From an uncultured Acidobacteriia bacterium (lineage in GTDB: Bacteria; Acidobacteriota; Terriglobia; Bryobacterales; Bryobacteraceae), in the NCBI GenBank assembly GCA_903881085.1, contig CAIRSA010000506.1, forward strand, positions 1 to 64,000: 64,000 bases of DNA. The letters are read 5' to 3'. The notes beneath the pieces are model-generated. The model saw only the letters and a list, made by a program, of their open reading frames with translations. It had not been told where the DNA came from and did not search any database. Within the stretch, counting starts at the first letter, position 1. Every line of letters begins with the position of its first letter. A program made the position numbers and the translations under genes. Positions 51,401-59,076 of this stretch are shown here, piece by piece.

Positions 51401-53275
51401 TCCGCCAGCGTGATCTCTGACTCTTCAGGAATCGCCACTTCGCCACAGTTGACAGCGAACTCCGTCGTGGGCGCCTACGCCGCTTTCGCAAGCGGAAACT
51501 TCTCCGCTCAACCTGCGTTCTCCCTCACCAACCTGCCGGTAACCTACACAATCTCCGGCCAAGTGACCAACGCCTCCGCCGTCACAATGACATTAACCGG
51601 CGGCTCCAGCGCCACAACCACGACCAATAGTTCCGGCAACTACAGCTTCCCCACTTTGACGCCAGCAGCATCCTACACCGTCACACCCAGCCTGGCCGGC
51701 TACACCTTCATTCCGCCCACCATATCGATTTCAAGTCTGACAAGCGATCAAACAGTAAATTTCACCGCCCGCCCCAACAACATAACCATCTCCGGCCACA
51801 TCACGGGCGCGGCGGGAGTGCTCATCTCATTGACTGGAACCCAAACCGCCACTACAACCACGAACAGCTCAGGCGATTACTCTTTCACCGCCCTAACGAC
51901 AGGCGGCACCTACACGGTCACGCCATCCTTAGCCGGATATTCGTTCACGCCTCCAAGCCTGACCTTCACCAACGCGATCTCCAATCCGACCGCCAATTTC
52001 ACGGGCAGCCTTCCCCCTTCAGTCCTAAGCATCGGCAAAACGCACAGCGGCAACTTCAGCCAAGGCCACGCCAATGCGGCTTACACGGTTACCGTTACAA
52101 ACGCCCCCGCCGCGCCCCCAACCAGCAGCCCAGTAACCGTAACAGAATCGATCCCCACCGGCCTGACACTCGTATCGATGACCGGCACCGGCTGGACCTG
52201 CACCGCCGCCACCTGCACTCGCAGCGACGTTCTGATAGCCGGCGCATCCTACCCGCCCATCACCGTCCTTGTGAACGTAGCCTCCAACGCCCCGTCATCC
52301 GTCACAAACTCGGTAACGGTTTCAGGCGGAGGTTCCGCGTCAGCAAACGCGTCCGATCCAACCACCGTGATTGTGCACAATCCGGAAGTCGGCACACTGA
52401 CACCCGTAATCAGCAGCGGCGCCAGCCAGACCTTCACCTTCAAATTCACAGACTCCTTCGGCGCCGCGGACCTGACCGTAGCCAACGTTCTGATCAACAG
52501 TTCTCTCGATGGCCGCCAGGCCTGCTACCTCGCCTATGTGCAGCAGACGAACACGCTGTTCCTGGTGAATGACGCGGGCGAACCCGGTGGGCCGTTCGCG
52601 GGTGGCATCGTCCTGAACGGTTCCGGAAGCATCAACAACAGCCAATGCACCATCGCAGGCGCGGGCTCCTCCGCCACCGTCAGCGGCAACACCCTGACGC
52701 TCACATTGAACATCAGCTTTAGCTCCACCTTTGGCGGCAACAAAGTGATTTATCTCGCGGCACGCGACTCGGCCCCTCTCAGCAGCGGTTGGCAAACCAT
52801 GGGCGCCCACGGAGTCCCGCCCTTACCATCCAGTTTCCCGAATCCCAACGGAATGTCGCCCGCAGCCGGCGCCGGCGCATCCTCAACGCTGACATTTACT
52901 TATCAGGACGCATCCGCCGCCACCAACCTGCAGACCGCCTGGGCCCTGATCAACACGGCCATCGACGGGCGTAGCGCTTGTTATGTGGCCTATTACCGCC
53001 CAGCAAACCTGCTTTACCTATACCCGGACAACGGCGACGGCAATCAAGCCACGAACATTCCATTAACCGGAACGAACACCATCGGCAACAGCCAGTGCAC
53101 CATCTCGGCCCAGGGCAGCAGCGTCACGGTCAATGGCGCGCAATTAATCGTGAACCTGAACATCGCATTCACGCATGCCTTCGCCGGCCCCAAGGGAGTC
53201 TGGATGGCAACGCAGACAATGGGCGGAGCGCAAACCAGCCAATGGCAGGCGTTGGGCGCCTGGCAAGTCCCATAG
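48476..53275 (+). CDS. giant secreted multidomain surface protein
   Basis: 1599 residues, signal peptide MQRIILLLLFCLPTAQA. A module of about 370 residues (near 19-400) is repeated at about 530-908. Both copies start with an F-x-CY/CT segment and an L(T/N)CTGG, run through SRIL or SRIVN and ATQGTRLMAxFxN(V/I)PAGV, and end PLAGSAAVTGV or PIAGSANVTGV then a Cys-x4-Cys. Between them is a BACON-like domain (about 415-527). After them come an Ig-like domain (about 920-1022), two carboxypeptidase-regulatory repeats (about 1022-1178), a DUF11-like domain (about 1182-1301) and two related C-terminal beta domains (about 1305-1450, 1462-1599). No anchor is visible. It looks like an adhesin or surface coat; no homologue is recognised as a whole. 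Confidence 0.82.
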   Translation: MQRIILLLLFCLPTAQAFQSAFTCYNSTSTPKTIRSDGTAELISDIVLTCTGGTAGNRQVLSNLALSLNANVTSRILDTASNATEAMLFVDDPATPVLGQSLIQGTLTGANSLSFANIPIVEPGSATRTIRITNLRVNAAQLVAGSGSSNPLGQVVGFVSASVAIYNPQLTLANVARGLTFNMRDVLGNGITNLAFQQSGGVNNALAASSTAIGGVLTHTLQFSEAFNTAFSKRNKGTTAANPTALLDQNAPGTNYQTESGYSNSTLPATGGLNMAGLATQGTRLMAQFTNVPAGVALYVTVNQTAGPAARLVAIGAYSTITQTTTASGSGIAPVLLTAGSGSATWEVLEPDPSAFDKLQFGVAVAYAAPLAGSAAVTGVFAPISTVTTADNTSPLPRFSAPATSPGSQCSTLPCLLVPSVVTISYRVGDPLPSPVSFPIDTSGAPITFSWSSQVGNGTDIYGNPISPPDSNWLNVTPSGTVTPATFTVSTNPTNFYPGQYQASIALTSSGAGNGSQVVTILLNVLPSPSGTLIPFLCTSNAGVPPLIRGEGLTEALGDLILNCTGGIPGSILNVAPVLSLNTNFTSRIVNASTNTTEALLLIDEPTPATQKLGTNLFQGVVASSNSVSFGSIPITVPASGTRILRFTNIRADAKALGVSTTNIQTQVVTTISVPGISIQNPQQTTAYILYGKLFGLRTAADTPVPSMTFQQSGGSAAGNVSFLAKFSEFYSTAFRKRGSIDQATPGTSFNTESMFANSLFPSTNGLNLAGFATQGTRLMARFNNIPAGVTLYATVTNVNAGTLSAQLVSTDALGAGSYSAVAQTGTATYNGTPYGVAPIAVSNGNAIAVWEVLNSTPNSVEEARFGIVAAYAAPIAGSANVTGVLAPLSTVETADAVAPTPRFGDGACPVSPCPSIAVAGLPLNSGQSTIINTPFPQPLKLLVVDTNYNPIPGAAITFSTGQYDADASFPGGLHSASVISDSSGIATSPQLTANSVVGAYAAFASGNFSAQPAFSLTNLPVTYTISGQVTNASAVTMTLTGGSSATTTTNSSGNYSFPTLTPAASYTVTPSLAGYTFIPPTISISSLTSDQTVNFTARPNNITISGHITGAAGVLISLTGTQTATTTTNSSGDYSFTALTTGGTYTVTPSLAGYSFTPPSLTFTNAISNPTANFTGSLPPSVLSIGKTHSGNFSQGHANAAYTVTVTNAPAAPPTSSPVTVTESIPTGLTLVSMTGTGWTCTAATCTRSDVLIAGASYPPITVLVNVASNAPSSVTNSVTVSGGGSASANASDPTTVIVHNPEVGTLTPVISSGASQTFTFKFTDSFGAADLTVANVLINSSLDGRQACYLAYVQQTNTLFLVNDAGEPGGPFAGGIVLNGSGSINNSQCTIAGAGSSATVSGNTLTLTLNISFSSTFGGNKVIYLAARDSAPLSSGWQTMGAHGVPPLPSSFPNPNGMSPAAGAGASSTLTFTYQDASAATNLQTAWALINTAIDGRSACYVAYYRPANLLYLYPDNGDGNQATNIPLTGTNTIGNSQCTISAQGSSVTVNGAQLIVNLNIAFTHAFAGPKGVWMATQTMGGAQTSQWQALGAWQVP

Positions 53276-53291
53276 AAGTGCACTCCGCGCC

Positions 53292-53320
53292 TTGTAACAG
53301 AATGGCCGCCGGTTTATAGT
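53292..53320 (+). promoter_or_regulatory. pgsA promoter
   Basis: TTGTAA (53292-53297), 17 bases, then TATAGT (53315-53320). Transcription would begin near 53327, giving a leader of about six bases before the pgsA ATG at 53333. Confidence 0.5.
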
Positions 53321-53332
53321 GGTTTATACAGG

Positions 53333-53992
53333 ATGAACCTGCCCAACCTGCTCACTATTCTCCGCATCTTCTTTGTACCGCTGCTGGTAGCCGCGCTCGT
53401 GCAAGAAAATCTGCGTCTCAACATCCTCGATTACACCATCTCCAACGAGTTTCTGGCCCTCGGCATCTTCCTCGTCGCGGCCGCCACAGATCTGTTGGAC
53501 GGTTATCTCGCCCGCCGCTGGCGTCAGGTAACGACGGTCGGAACGCTGCTCGACCCCATCGCCGATAAACTCTTGGTAAGCGCAGCGCTGATCTCGCTGG
53601 TCCAGGTCCGTATGCTGCCCGGCTGGATGGCTGTACTTATCATCTCGCGGGAATTCGCCGTCTCCGGCCTGCGCTCCATCGCCGCCGCAGAAGGCTACAC
53701 CATCAAAGCCAGCGACCTCGGCAAAACCAAGATGGTCTTCCAGGTGATTGCCATCTCATTCATGCTGGTGAGCATTCACTTCCGCCAGCTGTACAGCATC
53801 GCCATGTGGTGGATGTGGGGAGTGGCCTTCTTCGGAGTCGCCAGCGCAATCGGCTACTTCTGGAAGTTCTGGCACAAAGTGGATGAAGGTATTAAGAAAC
53901 GCCGCCGCCGGGAGTTAATGATCTCGGAAAAGCGCCGCAAGCGAGCCGAACAGGCCGCCGCGGCTGCTGGGTCAGCGGAGCTTAATCGCTAG
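53333..53992 (+). CDS. pgsA: CDP-diacylglycerol-glycerol-3-phosphate phosphatidyltransferase
   Basis: 219 residues. The CDP-alcohol phosphatidyltransferase signature is complete: D53, D56-G57, A60-R61, G70, D74 and D78 in DLLDGYLARRWRQ and TLLDPIADK. Hydrophobic segments at about 5-23, 38-52, 80-98, 110-112 region, 135-150 and 155-175 suggest the usual six helices. It transfers glycerol 3-phosphate to CDP-diacylglycerol, the first step of phosphatidylglycerol and cardiolipin synthesis in the inner membrane. The C-terminal 40 residues are unusually basic and Ala-rich (RRRRELMISEKRRKRAEQ), a likely cytoplasmic tail. Its 3' end overlaps the convergent RodZ-like gene by 11 bases. CDP-alcohol specificity other than glycerol phosphate is possible but less likely. 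Confidence 0.9.
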   Translation: MNLPNLLTILRIFFVPLLVAALVQENLRLNILDYTISNEFLALGIFLVAAATDLLDGYLARRWRQVTTVGTLLDPIADKLLVSAALISLVQVRMLPGWMAVLIISREFAVSGLRSIAAAEGYTIKASDLGKTKMVFQVIAISFMLVSIHFRQLYSIAMWWMWGVAFFGVASAIGYFWKFWHKVDEGIKKRRRRELMISEKRRKRAEQAAAAAGSAELNR

Positions 53993-54869
53993 CCGGCTTG
54001 CCTGGGAATTGAATCTCGTACGACTCTTTGGTGAACACGACGCGGCGAACCTGACCCTTCGGACCGATCGGTCCAATGTCTTTTCCGTTGAGGCGCATCG
54101 CAACTCCGCCGGCATTGCCAACCAGAATGCGTGTCGCATCGGGGTGCTGCAGGTCTCGCGACTGTCCGCGTTCCAAAACGCCCATGAAAACCGTCTTGCC
54201 ATTGGTGCTCACTTCCAGCCACGTCGGTTCGTTAGCGGCAACTTGCAGTCCTGAGGCGGAGGCCATCACCGTCGGGGCTGCGGCGGCAGGCACAGCCTGC
54301 TGCGGTTTAGGCACTTCGGGCGCTTTGGTTTCAGGCTTGTTCAAGGCTGCGGGGATTACAGGCTTAGGAGAAAACTCCGCTCGGTCTTCTGCGGCAGGCT
54401 TTGTCAACGAGGTTTGCGGCCGGGACGGCGTGGCAGGCGATTGAGCGATGGGGGACGGGCTCTGCGTCTTCTGCCATACGGCATATAAGCCCGCGCAGCC
54501 CAAAATCACTCCGACCAGTGCTGCCACCGACCACACCATCCGCTTGTCAAATAAAGATTGCCCAGGCGTAGGCATGGGGGGAACATTGATGGGAGTCTTC
54601 GGCCCAACCAGTTGCGCCAGGTCCACTTCAGGCTCAGTGCCCAAAATCTCATCCATGGCGCCGTCGAATTGCGATGGGTCCATGCCGAGATGCGAAGCGT
54701 ATTGACGGACGAAGCTGCGGCTGAAAAAACCACCGGGAAGACTCGCCCAGTCGCCACATTCGATCGCATTCAGATAGCTGTAGTTGATGCAAAGTGTCGA
54801 CGCGATCTGTCGCAGATCGAGTCCTTGCTTTTGCCGTTCTTGCCGTAGTCTTTCCCCGACAGGCTTCAT
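53982..54869 (-). CDS. RodZ-like helix-turn-helix membrane protein
   Basis: 295 residues. An N-terminal Xre-type helix-turn-helix (about 6-62; LRQERQKQGLDLRQIA, NAIECGDWASLPGGFF) is followed by one membrane helix (about 112-134; MVWSVAALVGVILGCAGLY), a long Pro/Ala/Lys-rich linker (about 135-205) and a DUF4115-like periplasmic domain (about 210-290; EPTWLEVSTNGKTVFMGVL, VGNAGGVAMRLNGKDIG). This is the layout of RodZ, which links the MreB cytoskeleton to the elongasome. No mreB is in the window. It is divergent from the glycosyltransferase gene, with 41 bases between starts. Confidence 0.9.
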   Translation of the reverse strand: MKPVGERLRQERQKQGLDLRQIASTLCINYSYLNAIECGDWASLPGGFFSRSFVRQYASHLGMDPSQFDGAMDEILGTEPEVDLAQLVGPKTPINVPPMPTPGQSLFDKRMVWSVAALVGVILGCAGLYAVWQKTQSPSPIAQSPATPSRPQTSLTKPAAEDRAEFSPKPVIPAALNKPETKAPEVPKPQQAVPAAAAPTVMASASGLQVAANEPTWLEVSTNGKTVFMGVLERGQSRDLQHPDATRILVGNAGGVAMRLNGKDIGPIGPKGQVRRVVFTKESYEIQFPGKPASD

Positions 54870-54875
54870 AACTGA

Positions 54876-54903
54876 TTGGCTCTAGGTCCTATAAGGTTAT
54901 AAT
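54876..54903 (+). promoter_or_regulatory. promoter for a leaderless glycosyltransferase mRNA
   Basis: TTGGCT (54876-54881), 16 bases and TATAAT (54898-54903). The TTG start at 54911 is seven bases after the -10 box, so transcription should begin on or next to it. There is no ribosome site. Confidence 0.55.
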
Positions 54904-54910
54904 ACTACAG

Positions 54911-55972
54911 TTGGCAACCACTGACACAATCTCGCACCCCGCCTCCACGGTAAACCGCTTGGTCTCGGTCATCGTGGTCAATTGGAACCGGCGCGATCTG
55001 CTCCGTAAGTGCCTGCAATCGCTAGCCGCCCAGTCACTTTACGAGGTGGAGGTTATCGTGGTCGATAACGGCTCGGCCGACGGCTCCATCGAGATGCTGG
55101 AAGCCGAATTCCTCCGCCAACAAACGCTTCCGGTTCAACTGATTCGAAACAATCAGAACCTCGGCTTCTGCGCCGCCAACAACCAGGGAATCGAGGCGTC
55201 GCGTTCCAATTTCGTGGCCCTGCTGAACAATGATGCCGAAGCCTCTCCGGACTGGCTGCGGGCATTGCTCTCCGCCTTCGAGGGCCGCCCCGATGTCGGC
55301 ATGGCCGCCAGCAAAGTGCTGGTTCACGAAGACCCCAGCCGTATCGACAAAGTGGGCCACTTAATCTATCCCGATGGCCAGAACCGTGGCCGTGGCTGCG
55401 GCGAAACCGACCGCGGCCAATACGATGCCGTGGAGGAGACCGCCTGGCCCGATGGTTGCGCTTGCATGTACCGCCGGGAGATGCTCGACCAGATTGGCGG
55501 TTTTGATGAAGACCTGTTCGCCTACGCCGACGATGCCGAACTCGGCCTGCGGGCGCAAATCGCCGGCTGGAAGTGCCTCTATGTGCCCTCAGCCGTGGTG
55601 CGCCACCGCCGCGGTGAGACGCTGGGACTGCGCTCCACCTTCCGTCTGGAATTAATTGAGCGCAACCGGGTGCTGCTCGCTGCTAAACTATTTCCCATCG
55701 GACTACTTTTGCTGAATCCGTTTTATTACCTGCTGCGCCTGGCCGCCGGAGCAGTCGCCGCCCTGCGTGGCAAAGGCGAAGTGGGCCGCTATCCATCGAA
55801 GTTGGCCGTCCTGGCCGCATTGTTGAAGGCCGATTTCGCGGCACTCCGCATGTTGCCCCGCATGCTCGGCAAACGCCGGCAATTGGTGCGCAAACTTTCA
55901 ACCGCTGAAATCTACGCCCTGTTGCGAAGGTATCGCATACCGCTGCGCACGCTGACGGAGGATGCGATATAG
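54911..55972 (+). CDS. family 2 glycosyltransferase
   Basis: 353 residues from a TTG. GT-A fold: SVIVVNWNRRDLLRKCLQSL, the nucleotide-binding VVDNGSADGS, the NNDAE motif (DxD position) at FVALLNNDAEASP and a GGFDEDLFAYADDAELGLR acceptor loop. A hydrophobic segment (about 250-275) and a basic C-terminus (about 300-353) suggest membrane association. Members transfer sugars to lipid-linked or O-antigen/exopolysaccharide intermediates. It heads a five-gene rightward run with two methyltransferases, an M28 enzyme and a cupin, several joined by stop/start overlaps. Confidence 0.92.
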   Translation: MATTDTISHPASTVNRLVSVIVVNWNRRDLLRKCLQSLAAQSLYEVEVIVVDNGSADGSIEMLEAEFLRQQTLPVQLIRNNQNLGFCAANNQGIEASRSNFVALLNNDAEASPDWLRALLSAFEGRPDVGMAASKVLVHEDPSRIDKVGHLIYPDGQNRGRGCGETDRGQYDAVEETAWPDGCACMYRREMLDQIGGFDEDLFAYADDAELGLRAQIAGWKCLYVPSAVVRHRRGETLGLRSTFRLELIERNRVLLAAKLFPIGLLLLNPFYYLLRLAAGAVAALRGKGEVGRYPSKLAVLAALLKADFAALRMLPRMLGKRRQLVRKLSTAEIYALLRRYRIPLRTLTEDAI

Positions 55973-56952
55973 CTACTCGCCCCATTGATGCAACGCCTGT
56001 TCAAGCGGACCCATGCCCGGCGTGTGAAGAGACCTCGGCCCATGTTTTGTTTGAGGCTAGTGACCGGCTATTCCATACCACGGCCAAAGTTTTTCAAGTG
56101 GTGGAATGTCTGGGATGCCGGCTGATCCGCTTGTCTCCGCGCCCCACGCCGCGCGAACTCATCGATTATTATCCGGAGACCTATTATTATTCGCCAGGCA
56201 GCGATAAAACATCTTCGCTGGAAGAGGCCTATCGCCGTCTGGTGCTGCTTGACCATGTGCGATTTGCCGAGCGCGCCATTAAAGATTCCGGCGAAGAGGG
56301 CCTGGTGCTCGATGTCGGCTGCGGCGGAGGCCTGTTTCTCGACATGCTGCGCCGCCGCGGACACAAAGTCGCAGGCCTGGATTTTTCCATCGCCGCCGCG
56401 GCTACTGCCTGGCGGCATCATGGAGTGCCGGTGATCTGCGGCTCTCTTTCCAGCGCACCGCTGGCGGTCGGATCCTGTGCCGCCGTCACCATGTATCACG
56501 TGCTCGAACACTTGTACGATCCGGTTGCGTATCTCGAAGCCGCACACAAACTTCTGGCCCCTGACGGGCGGCTGATAGTGCAGGTGCCGAATGTCGCCAG
56601 CTGGCAGTTCCTTATATTTGGCGAAACGTGGAATGGCGTGGATGTTCCGCGCCATTTAGTCGACTTCCGCAGCAGCGACCTGGAGCAGTTGCTGGAACAT
56701 TGCGGCTTCGAAGTTCTGCGGCGCAAGCATTTTTCGTTGCGAGACAATCCAGCCGGCTTCGCTTCCAGCATCGCTCCCAACCTGGACCCGATGGCGCGGC
56801 GCGTGCGCAAACTGCCCGAATCGCCCACGGAGAAACTGCTCAAGGATTTGACGTATCTTGCGCTGACCATTGCCGCTTTGCCGTTCACTTTACTAGAAGC
56901 CGCCTGTGGCGCCGGTTCTACCATCATGATTGAAGCCAGGAAAAAATCATGA
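55969..56952 (+). CDS. zinc-ribbon SAM methyltransferase, apparent AUA start
   Basis: 327 residues if it begins at the ATA at 55969. The conventional TTG at 56047 would cut off the N-terminal zinc-ribbon half-site CPAC (about residues 17-20), whose partner CLGC lies about 30 residues later; this pair is a constant feature of the family. Open coding sequence continues upstream to the ATA, which overlaps the previous stop and has GGAGG seven bases before it. No ATG, GTG or TTG is in frame before 56047. The core has motif I VLDVGCGGGLFLDML and AVTMYHVLEHL. Such proteins methylate sugars or polysaccharide ends. The next gene overlaps by ATGA. Confidence 0.8.
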   Translation: MATRPIDATPVQADPCPACEETSAHVLFEASDRLFHTTAKVFQVVECLGCRLIRLSPRPTPRELIDYYPETYYYSPGSDKTSSLEEAYRRLVLLDHVRFAERAIKDSGEEGLVLDVGCGGGLFLDMLRRRGHKVAGLDFSIAAAATAWRHHGVPVICGSLSSAPLAVGSCAAVTMYHVLEHLYDPVAYLEAAHKLLAPDGRLIVQVPNVASWQFLIFGETWNGVDVPRHLVDFRSSDLEQLLEHCGFEVLRRKHFSLRDNPAGFASSIAPNLDPMARRVRKLPESPTEKLLKDLTYLALTIAALPFTLLEAACGAGSTIMIEARKKS

Positions 56953-57617
56953 AACGTACCGGCGACAACTGGCCGCGCTTCCTGCGGCGCTGGGTGCTGC
57001 ACTTCGAAACTTCCATTGAAGACGCCGTAGAGAAGTTCGCCGCCGAACTCCCTGCCGGTGCGCGGCTACTGGACGCCGGCGCGGGTGAAGGAATGTACCG
57101 CCGCTATTTCGATCGCCAACGCTATGTAGGCGTCGATCTGGCCATTGGCGACGCAACCTGGAACTATTCCAAGCTCGAAGCGCTGGCCGACCTGGAATCG
57201 ATGCCCTTCGCCGACGCTTCCTTCGACGCCGCGGTGAATATCGTCACATTGGAGCACGTGCGGCAACCCGCGCGTGTGCTGTCCGAAATCTCACGCGTGC
57301 TGAAACCGGGCGCTCCGTTTTTAATTGTTGTGCCCATGGAATGGGAAGTGCATCAGGCGCCGAATGACTACTATCGCTACACCCGCTACGGCATGGCGTT
57401 TCTGATGATTCAGGCCGGCTTTTCTCAACCCAAAGTGGAAGCCGTCGGCGGCTTCTTCCGTCTGTTGGGGCGTCGCTTATTGGGCGGCATTCAGTTCTTC
57501 CCTTCCCTGCTGTGGATTCCGTTTGCACTGCCTGGCCTGTTGCTGCCGCTGCTCGATTCGCTGGACCGCGAAAAAAACTTTACTCTAGGATATATATGCT
57601 CCGCTCGCAAGCGTTGA
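56949..57617 (+). CDS. SAM-dependent methyltransferase
   Basis: 222 residues, overlapping the previous gene by ATGA. The SAM-binding motif I is RLLDAGAGEGMYRRYF (about 37-52), followed by YVGVDLAIGD, LADLESMPFADASFDAAVN (motifs II-III) and a C-terminal ILPFVV-like strand. A hydrophobic segment (about 180-205) near the end suggests a membrane contact. It is a class I Rossmann methyltransferase; the substrate is likely a surface glycan or lipid given its neighbours. The 3' part overlaps the M28 gene start by 22 bases. Confidence 0.88.
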   Translation: MKRTGDNWPRFLRRWVLHFETSIEDAVEKFAAELPAGARLLDAGAGEGMYRRYFDRQRYVGVDLAIGDATWNYSKLEALADLESMPFADASFDAAVNIVTLEHVRQPARVLSEISRVLKPGAPFLIVVPMEWEVHQAPNDYYRYTRYGMAFLMIQAGFSQPKVEAVGGFFRLLGRRLLGGIQFFPSLLWIPFALPGLLLPLLDSLDREKNFTLGYICSARKR

Positions 57618-58468
57618 TCGCTTTGTTCGCACTTTCAGGAATCGCCTCCGCGGCCGATTTCAGCGGCGAAGCCGCGCTGGAGAACACGCGCAAGCTGGTC
57701 GCGCTGGGGCCGCGCTGGTCGGGCTCTCCGGCCCACGCCAAGATGCAGTCGATGATTCTAGCCTCGGTACGTAAGTACAAAGCCGAAGTCATCGAAGATG
57801 ATTTTCAAGCCCAGACGCCAACCGGTGCGGTGGCCATGAAGAACATCATCGTGCGGTTTGCAGGTAACTCCGCCAAAGCCATCGCCATCACCGGGCATTA
57901 CGACACCAAGAAGATGCCCAACTTCGTCGGTGCGAATGATGGCGGCTCTTCGGCCGGCACTTTGCTTGAAATGGCCCGCGCGCTGAATGGCATGGCACGG
58001 CGCGACACGGTCTATCTGGTGTTCTTCGATGGCGAAGAAGCGGTCCGCGATTGGACCGCCACCGATAGCGTTTATGGCAGCCGCCATCTGGCGGAAAAAT
58101 GGTCGAAGGATGGCACGCTGGGAAAGCTGAAGGCTTTGATAAACGTCGATATGACCGGCGACAAAGACCTCAATCTCGTTTATGAACTTGGCTCCAACAG
58201 CGAGATCCGCGACCTGATTTGGAACACTGCCAACGGCCGCGGGTATGGCCGGTATTTCACCAGGCAAAGCCAGTCGATTGAAGACGACCACGTTCCGTTC
58301 TTAAAATACGGAGTGAAAGCCGTGGACCTGATCGATTTCGATTACGGCGATAACATGGCCTACTGGCACACGCCGTTGGATACGATGGATAAATTAAGCG
58401 CCAAAAGCTTCCAGGTGATCGGCAATGTGCTGATGGAAGTGATTGCGCGCATCGAGGACAAGCAATGA
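57596..58468 (+). CDS. M28 family enzyme resembling glutaminyl cyclase
   Basis: 290 residues from the ATG at 57596 (AGGA five bases upstream); earlier in-frame ATG lies inside the methyltransferase gene. Signal peptide MLRSQALIALFALSGIASA. Conserved sites: D115 in VGANDGGSSAG, catalytic E147 and zinc-ligand E148 in FFDGEEA, D185 in NVDMTGD, D230-D231 in the segment resembling DDHIPFL, and W257-H258. The run FFDGEEAVRDWT then DSVYGSRHLA closely resembles animal-type glutaminyl-peptide cyclotransferases, which turn N-terminal Gln into pyroglutamate. An aminopeptidase role remains possible. The exported enzyme overlaps the cupin gene by ATGA. Zinc binding and fold are family knowledge. Confidence 0.85.
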   Translation: MLRSQALIALFALSGIASAADFSGEAALENTRKLVALGPRWSGSPAHAKMQSMILASVRKYKAEVIEDDFQAQTPTGAVAMKNIIVRFAGNSAKAIAITGHYDTKKMPNFVGANDGGSSAGTLLEMARALNGMARRDTVYLVFFDGEEAVRDWTATDSVYGSRHLAEKWSKDGTLGKLKALINVDMTGDKDLNLVYELGSNSEIRDLIWNTANGRGYGRYFTRQSQSIEDDHVPFLKYGVKAVDLIDFDYGDNMAYWHTPLDTMDKLSAKSFQVIGNVLMEVIARIEDKQ

Positions 58469-58893
58469 AGAAAACAACCAAGACTTCGGTAGGACGCAGG
58501 CAGTTGTTCGGTCTCGCTCCGGCCTTTTTATTGCCTGGGATGGCAACGGCCGCCAGGATCCCCAATGAAACCAAGGACGCGGCGAAGGCGAAGATCACCA
58601 AGGAGCCGTTCGGCGACCTGAGCATCTATTGGGAAGGCCCCACGGATCACATCAAATCGATGACCGCCGGCAGCCTGCGCCTGAAAGCGGGCATGAGTCC
58701 GCATCCGCCGCACACGCATCCGGAAGAAGAGTTCATGGTGATCACGGAAGGCACGGGCGAAATCTCGATTGAAGGGAAGATCAGCAAGGTCGGCCCGGGC
58801 GCGATGATGTACTGCGGCGCCAACAAGCTGCACGGCATTGTGAACACGGGCAAGACTCCGCTGTTGTTCTATTTTTATAAGTGGCAGGTTTGA
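58465..58893 (+). CDS. secreted cupin-domain protein
   Basis: 142 residues, coupled to the M28 gene by ATGA. The N-terminus GRRQLFGLAPAFLLPGMA looks like a Tat-type signal. Cupin motif 1 is present as HPPHTHPEEEFMVITEG (about residues 76-92) with three histidines and glutamates that can bind a metal; motif 2 is GAMMYCGANKLHGIVN. The length fits a single-domain cupin. Function ranges from isomerase to small-molecule sensor and cannot be set. Its position after the glutaminyl-cyclase-like gene suggests a shared periplasmic pathway. Confidence 0.87.
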   Translation: MKKTTKTSVGRRQLFGLAPAFLLPGMATAARIPNETKDAAKAKITKEPFGDLSIYWEGPTDHIKSMTAGSLRLKAGMSPHPPHTHPEEEFMVITEGTGEISIEGKISKVGPGAMMYCGANKLHGIVNTGKTPLLFYFYKWQV

Positions 58894-58908
58894 TCAGAGA
58901 TAAGCCTA

Positions 58909-59076
58909 ATGCCAAAACGCCACGCCAAGACTTCCGAAGAGTTGGAGACCCTGCTGATTGAGGGCTTCCTTTCTGGGGAACCGGTTACGGAAGAGATCAC
59001 CGCTGAGGCCGTTGGCACATGTGACGCTCATCCGGTATTGATCCAACTTCCGCCGCCTTCGGAATCAGCACTCTGA
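58909..59076 (+). CDS. small orphan protein, antitoxin-like
   Basis: 55 residues (ATG 58909, TGA 59076). The middle reads SEELETLLIEGFLSGEPVTEE, resembling the C-terminal helix of ParD-type antitoxins that ends in a GxP turn before the toxin-binding tail. There is no helix-turn-helix or ribbon-helix-helix N-terminal part and no toxin gene beside it. One Cys-rich tail piece (GTCDAHPV) is odd. It is 15 bases after the cupin stop on the same strand and overlaps the end of the convergent flavoprotein by 12 bases. Weak ribosome site. It may be only a chance frame. Confidence 0.45.
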   Translation: MPKRHAKTSEELETLLIEGFLSGEPVTEEITAEAVGTCDAHPVLIQLPPPSESAL

